Below, in pieces: positions 58,379 to 64,000 of a DNA stretch of 64,000 bases; within the stretch, counting starts at the first letter, position 1, and the number at the start of each line of letters is the position of its first letter. A program made the position numbers and the translations under genes. The notes beneath the pieces are model-generated. The model was not told where the DNA came from and did not search any database. It saw only the letters and a list, made by a program, of their open reading frames with translations. The stretch covers positions 311,001 to 375,000 of the forward strand of contig NW_026945753.1 in the NCBI RefSeq assembly GCF_034702125.1, written 5' to 3'. Origin of the DNA: Engraulis encrasicolus. Lineage: Eukaryota > Chordata > Actinopteri > Clupeiformes > Engraulidae.

Positions 58379-60144
58379 CCCTACTAACAATTTTTAGTTA
58401 TAAGAAGGTTCCTGGAACACAAGTCCTTGTTTCCAGTTTAGTTCTGGGTACGTCCCCAGAGAGTCATGTTTGGTTATTTTTCCGTTCTCACTTGGTTGGC
58501 AGGAAAGTTTAATTTTCGTTCCTAGAATGTTATATGTGTAGTTCCCATTCCGTTCCCTTATTGTTCTCTCACCGTCACTTTATTCCTGTTCATGTCATGT
58601 TTGTTCCCTTGCCATTCCCATATGGTTCCCTTAACCTTGTTGGTTGCATATTTGGTTCCTTAGACATGCTCCTGATGTTCCCCCAACCTTGTTTATTATT
58701 GTAAATGTGTTTTGGTCCTGCCCCACTATCTCTCACCATAGTTGAGGTACCCTGATCATGGTAATTAAGCACCTCCCATCCTCCACCATGACTGAAACAC
58801 CCTGCGCCTGGCATCAGTTTGCCACACTGCTCTCTTAAGACAATGTTTCAAAGTTGCTGAAAATATGTAAAATGTCTATAATTTATATGTCAGTCTATGC
58901 TGCACTGCAGCACAATGTGAGAGAAATATCAGCTGAGCAGGTATGAACACAATCTAGTGGGGATTAATACTAAATGTTTTCCTTAATGAAGTTTAAAACA
59001 TAACCATACCATCTACAACAAGTGCACAATGGAGCAAGCAATGTAACATGTGCTGTTACTGACTAGCTCACAAAGCAAGGCACAAGATGTAGCTAACAAA
59101 TGCCATAAGCCAAAAGCGCCTTTAGCTTGCTTGCAAACATCAAGGTCACAATGGAGCAAACAATGTAACATGTGCTGTTACTGACTAGCTCACAAAGCAA
59201 GGCACAAGATGTAGCTAACAAATGCCATAAGCCAAAAGCGCCTTTAGCTTGCTTGCAAAGCAGGTAAACAAGCGCTATGCTGTGCCATGCTGCCCAGCCA
59301 GCAGGCAGGCAGGCAGGCAAATATTTAAAGCACTGTGACAGTCCAGGTTTATATACAGGCTCAAGAGTACCATGTGACCAGATTGATTAGGAGTTTTTCA
59401 GGTGCAAGCAATTGAGTCATGATATACCAGCCCTAAGTAATTAGGTTTGGCCAGGCGCTGATGGACAGATTGGTTGTGAGGGGCCTGCTTGTTACCGGCA
59501 AAGGTGTAACAAGTTCTCAAGTTATTTCTTTCACTCAACACATCTTTTGTGTGATGTTGTGTGCACAGCCAAACCTTAGATCAACCCAACCAAGTTGAGT
59601 TAAATGAATGAAATGGAATAAATAAAAAAAAAGATTGTGTACATGATTAAATCTGGAGGAAATACTGTTACTAATATGTAGACGTATATGATTTAATCGG
59701 GTGGACAGTCATCATTGCTTAATCTATGAACAACACAGTATAAACAAAGTTGGGGGAACATCAGGAGCACGTCTAGGGAACCAGACGTGACCAGACCTAT
59801 AATGTAACCATCAAGGTTATGGGAACCATATGAGAATGATGAGGGAACAAACATGAAAAGCAATACAAGTACGGTGAGAGAACGGCGAGGTAATGGAATG
59901 GGAACCACACATATATCGTTCTGGGAACTTAAATTAAACTTCCCTGGCAACCCAGTGAAAACCGAAACAGAACCAAAAATGACGTATCCGAAACGTATCC
60001 AGAACCGAACCGGAACCAATGGCTACTTGGTTTTTACTGTAACCAAAGGGAACGTTTGTAAGTGGTAGATTTTGGTTTGGTAATAACCCCAACCTTTAGA
60101 GAACCAAAAGTCAAACGTTTTCTTTATGTTCTCTGTTACTAGGG
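58379..60144. mobile_element. foldback element, complete copy
   Basis: Left end CCCTACTAACAATTTTTAG and right end GTTACTAGGG are related inverted arms several hundred bases long, rich in GGTTCC/GGAACC. It includes two tandem copies of a 120-base unit (about 59020-59260) and the ATAT target (58619-58622) that is occupied in the copy at 24313. Confidence 0.8.
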
Positions 60145-60273
60145 AGAGACAGAAACAAGAGAGAATAGCAAGAAGACAAAAGAAGAAGACATAGATAGAG
60201 ATTTTAGAGGCATATGGTCCACATAGGTTGGGTATAACAGTATAACAATATTTAATACCATGTAATACTAGTG

Positions 60274-60899
60274 GGTGATTACACGCCAAATCTCTGAATC
60301 ATCCCGCACGACCATCTCATAATTGGCAGAATAAAATCAAGGAGGTTAACAAACGTCCCGATAGGAAAAGTGCAAAATTATAGCTCTCAACTCCTCATAG
60401 TTTTGTCATTAAAAATGTTTTTGTCAGGCACCTCCCTGACTCGTTTTGAACAGAGTTCTCAGAGAGCCCACTTTCAGATTGCCGTATCTAAAAAACTACT
60501 TTAAGTAGGTCATTACAAATTTCAAGGGGTAACATTTGGAACATGTACTTGTGAAATGTGGATGGTTACACATCCTCTTGTCATTTACCATTGTTTTCTG
60601 GGGGCTTAAAGTTGCTTGAAAATTTCTCACCTTTGAATTTGTGGGCAACTTTGAACGACTGTGGTAAGCGCCGTTTTAAAGACAGCGGTTTGATATGGAC
60701 AATCCATGTTCCCAACCATTCTGTGCATGTTGTGTTGAAAGACTGATATTCTGCGATGAACAGTTTAGAAGATATGAAGTCTTTAAAATGGAAAAACTGA
60801 AACTTGGTGCCATCTTTGCCATGTTATAAAAAACAAATGTCACGACTCACCACCATATTGTCAACAGTTTTGGAGATTAGATGTCTGTTCTTAACATAT
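60274..60899 (+). mobile_element. repeat family C, copy 3, interrupted by ATAT element
   Basis: It matches 50690-51310 up to TTCTTAACATAT, where ATAT element copy 5 starts. Copy 1 continues ATATCCAAAAACTGGG at the same place, the empty site. Confidence 0.7.
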
Positions 60900-61828
60900 C
60901 GTCGGCCTGCTACCAAAACCGCCTAAGTCCGAATTTGGTCGAAATGAGATTTTTGCATAAACTTACTCTCCTACCACAGCTGCATCACTCTGCCTTTGTG
61001 CCAGGGTCATTGATCAATTACAACAGTCACCGGAGTCAAAAATCTGTATGTATAAAGTCACACACTGCCTATGAGAAAATGAATGACCAGGGACGTAGCT
61101 ATAGGGAGAACAAGGAAGGCATTTGCCTGTAGGCCTAGGGCCCTCCTGCAGGTGGTAGGGGTAGGGGCCCTATTATGATCTTGGCAGGTGGTATGGGGGA
61201 CCTATCTATTCATCCTTGGGCCCTGTGCACAATTGTTCTGTCAATGTGAATGACTTGATTAACTTGACTTAGCCATTTTTGATGCAAGAAGCAGTTTATT
61301 TACATCTGTTAAGAGTTTTTTTTATTATTATTTCTTTCCCTCTCTCTCTGTCTCTCTTCAAAGACAATGGCCATGTTTCAAAACTTCATCCTTAGACATC
61401 TTGGTCTGAGATAACTGTATTACCACACAATGGTTGTAACCTTAAGTTAATTAATGGTTGTAGCCTTAAAACGAATTGAGCATTAATTAATCAGGTGCTT
61501 TATTTGATGTTATCAGAGGTTTACAGAAGCCTGCCATAAACTACAATCTCCTTTGACATTCTGTTATTTCTTACATTTATCTAATATCTTATAAGCAGAC
61601 TTTGAACAGCATTGGGTTATTAATACTTGCGCAATATATTACTGCAGTGCGATAATTAACTCAAATATATATAGTATCCAGTAGTGGTTCTATACCATAT
61701 TCTGAATGCCACGGTCATGGTGTTGAAGTGGGCAGGGCACAGTTCTATGACCAGGTTACCTCTGTCATGGGCAAGGTTGGAGGGTGGGGCAGTTGTATGA
61801 GCATGGATAATAGCAGAAGTTAACCAAA

Positions 61829-63628
61829 TGTAGAGAAGTGGCTGAAACAGGAAGTACTTGTAATCGACTACGCCACCCTTAGGGAGTTTAAGTCCCCAAG
61901 GGAAAATTGTGTTTGAGTGTCACACAGCAAAACACAGGTTCGCACACCACAAAAACACAGGTTCGTGCAAAGAGAGAGAGTCGTAGACATTGGCTGTACT
62001 CTGAATCATAGAAATCTTTATTTTCTTTCTCATAATCTGTAAAAATATATGTTTTCACTCTTTTCTTTTATAAATAAGTCACTCTGGTGCAGGATTAACA
62101 ATTCTAGTGGGTCTACATACTGAAGCCCACACACACACGTCATACAGGGGTTGCCACTAGGGGCCGACAGTTGGCCCAACTGTAACAGGGCGCTACCTCA
62201 ACGTTAATAAAGGCAAGGAAAAGGACACAGCAAACCGAAAATCAAAGAAAAGAAATCAAACCACAGCAAACCATGCAAAATAAATGAAAGGTGCACACAA
62301 TTAAACAAAAAGGTTAGACACAAGCTAAAGAATCAAAATAAAGAAAAGAGGTAGGCCTAATTCCAGGGGTTTTTCCAGTCAACCTCCCCCCCCATGGATC
62401 CCCTCACTCATCCACTGAACACACACAACGTTCATTCACACACACACACACACACAATATGCGGAGCACCCACACACCAGCGCACGCGCGCACACACACA
62501 CACAGCAGAGCGGCCCACACACTAGCACACCCACACCGTACACACACGCACACTGATCGGAGCACACACACACAGTGGAGTCACCCACACCAACACAACA
62601 CCGAGCACACAACGAGACACTTAATGCCCACAGGCACCAGTTTCTGCAATACAGCAATCGTTCCCACTCTAAGCAGCAGCCGGGGTCTTGACACGGATGG
62701 CTGTCACAGCAGCAACCTAAAGCCAAACAACAGGCCAACATTAGCTAAGCCCCAGTAGTGGTGCCGGGGGCAGCAGTAAAAGTATTGGAGCCGAGAGGGA
62801 CTTACCATCAGTTCGAGGTTGGCGAGCGTGGAGCCCTTGAGTACAACGAGGACACTGGTCGAGATGGGCAGCGTACTATGAAGCCACCAAGCAACAAGTA
62901 AGGCTGAACAGTCTAGAAGCCATGCAGAAGCCAAAATTAGCAATCACGAAAGAGCAGAAGAACAAGGCGCTAGCCGCCAAAGCTAGGCAAATGCACAATG
63001 CGGTTACATACCCGAGTATGGATGATGAATAACGCAAGTAGGACCAAGGCCACCTACTACGAGGTCACTAGTAGGAGCAGGTAAAGGTTGAGTGCCGTGG
63101 GCAGTCTGAAAGCCATGCAAAACCAGGGTTAGCAACCATGAACGGGCAAGCCAAACAAAGCGCTAGCCGCCAAAGCTAAATGAGCACACATTTGCTAAAC
63201 AATACGATACGTACCAGAGTGAATAACGCAAGTAGAACTGTGGCAGCCTACCAGGAAGCCACCAGTAGAAACAGGTAAAGGTTGAGCACCGTAGGCAACC
63301 TGAAAAGCCGTGCAAGAGCCAGGGTTAGCACTCCTGAACGAGCAAGCAGAGCAAGAAGATAGCCACACAAGCTAGGTAAATACACAGTGCAGTTACGTAC
63401 CGGAGTTCGGACAAAGTGAGTGCCCAAGTGAAAGAGAGTCGAGCAAGAGGGACGACAACAGCTGCAGCCAAGAAGTCGGAAGACGCCAAAGTATAGGCCA
63501 AGCGTGCTTGTCTGCCTCTGAACAGACCGCTCATATTTATGGAAAATTGCCTGCCAAGAGATTGAGGAAGTGACACCCCCATGACGCTGAATGGCTCCGA
63601 GCCTTAAAGGGGCCAGCATCCCACTACA
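61829..63628 (-). mobile_element. probable solo LTR (1.8 kb), reverse orientation
   Basis: The insert is bounded by TGTAG and CTACA with CAAA on both sides (61825-61828 and 63629-63632). Other ATAT copies show the empty site (TTAATCAAAGATGATAAAC). On the minus strand it shows a TATA-like CCATAAATATGAG near its start and an AATAAA near its end (62014-62022). No gag or pol is present. Family not determined. Gypsy would fit the 4-base duplication. Confidence 0.65.
62780..63425. repeat. tandem repeat of about 193 bases, three copies, inside the LTR
   Basis: Units share GCGCTAGCCGCCAAAGCTA, CAGGTAAAGGTTGAG and AATAACGCAAGTAG, at a spacing of about 193 bases. The copies have drifted by some 10-20 per cent. 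Confidence 0.8.
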
Positions 63629-64000
63629 CAAAGATGATAAACAAGGAGGAGGAAGTTCGTGAGGAGGTACAAGGACCAATGAAGTGCCCCACCTCTTCAA
63701 CCTCCTCCATGACTGATGGGACCTCAACATGGAGATTGGTCGTCACTGCAATGCTTTCACTATGTGACACTGCAAGCAGGATCTCTCCTGGCATGAGAAA
63801 TGAATGTACAGTATTACCATTGTGTGAATTGGTCTGGCACAATGAAAATGTCTCAGAGTGCTTTACTTTGGATGAGAATGTAAATAGTAACTAACATGAC
63901 TGAAAATAGTAGAAAGTAACAAAAAACTGTGAAAATCTTGGTAGATATGTGATTTTCCAGCATGCTAGGCTATTACAAGGTCTACAAAATATTTCAGTCA

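Larger units (their letters stand above)
60900..64000 (+). mobile_element. ATAT-flanked element, copy 5, split by a solo LTR, runs off the window
   Basis: Left end CGTCGGCCTGCTACC after ATAT. Similarity to the other copies runs to 61828 and resumes at 63633, on either side of an inserted LTR. The right end is beyond the window. Confidence 0.85.

Noticed and set aside
62436..62741. Cys-rich 101-codon minus-strand frame
   Set aside because: Composed of GT/GC repeats inside the solo LTR.

Overview
The window looks like teleost fish nuclear DNA. It has multi-exon genes with GT/AG introns, long (GT)n tracts, tRNA-derived SINEs, RTE and L2/Rex-like LINE remnants, Tc1-, hAT- and piggyBac-like MITEs, and a BEL/Pao LTR retrotransposon. 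No rRNA, tRNA gene, operon or CRISPR array was seen. All recognised host exons are on the + strand. No search or alignment program was available, so family names rest on reading motifs.

Layout. 407-744 is the last exon of a gene ending in a CARD domain. 6054-9425 holds exons of a SEA-domain gene closed by a transmembrane exon. 11.3-12.0 kb has possible 5' UTR exons. 19.07-43.03 kb is one long modular gene: a tiny start exon, then FN3, FN3, coiled coil, a 17-codon basic exon, the same four modules again, then an AIG1/GIMAP-type GTPase exon and a C-terminal coiled coil. An 8.8 kb BEL/Pao element (33673-42516) sits inside the last exon, between the GTPase and the coiled coil. 48.5-50.5 kb starts another gene: a tiny start exon and an Ig V-like exon. 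The rest, especially 12-19 kb, 24-27.6 kb, 43.8-47.3 kb and 50.6-64 kb, is nested repeats. These include five copies of an approximately 1.9 kb element always flanked by ATAT.

How it fits together. Nearly every junction I could place is phase 1, so modules can be duplicated or swapped without losing frame. CARD, GIMAP-type GTPase, FN3 and Ig modules in one orientation suggest a fast-evolving immune-type cluster (inference). The two FN3-FN3-coiled-coil-17aa blocks are a tandem duplication whose edges lie in (GT)n tracts. One duplicated FN3 exon differs much more than its flanking introns, mostly by amino-acid-changing substitutions. The GTPase motifs look degenerate, and the BEL insertion cuts off the C-terminal coiled coil in this haplotype.
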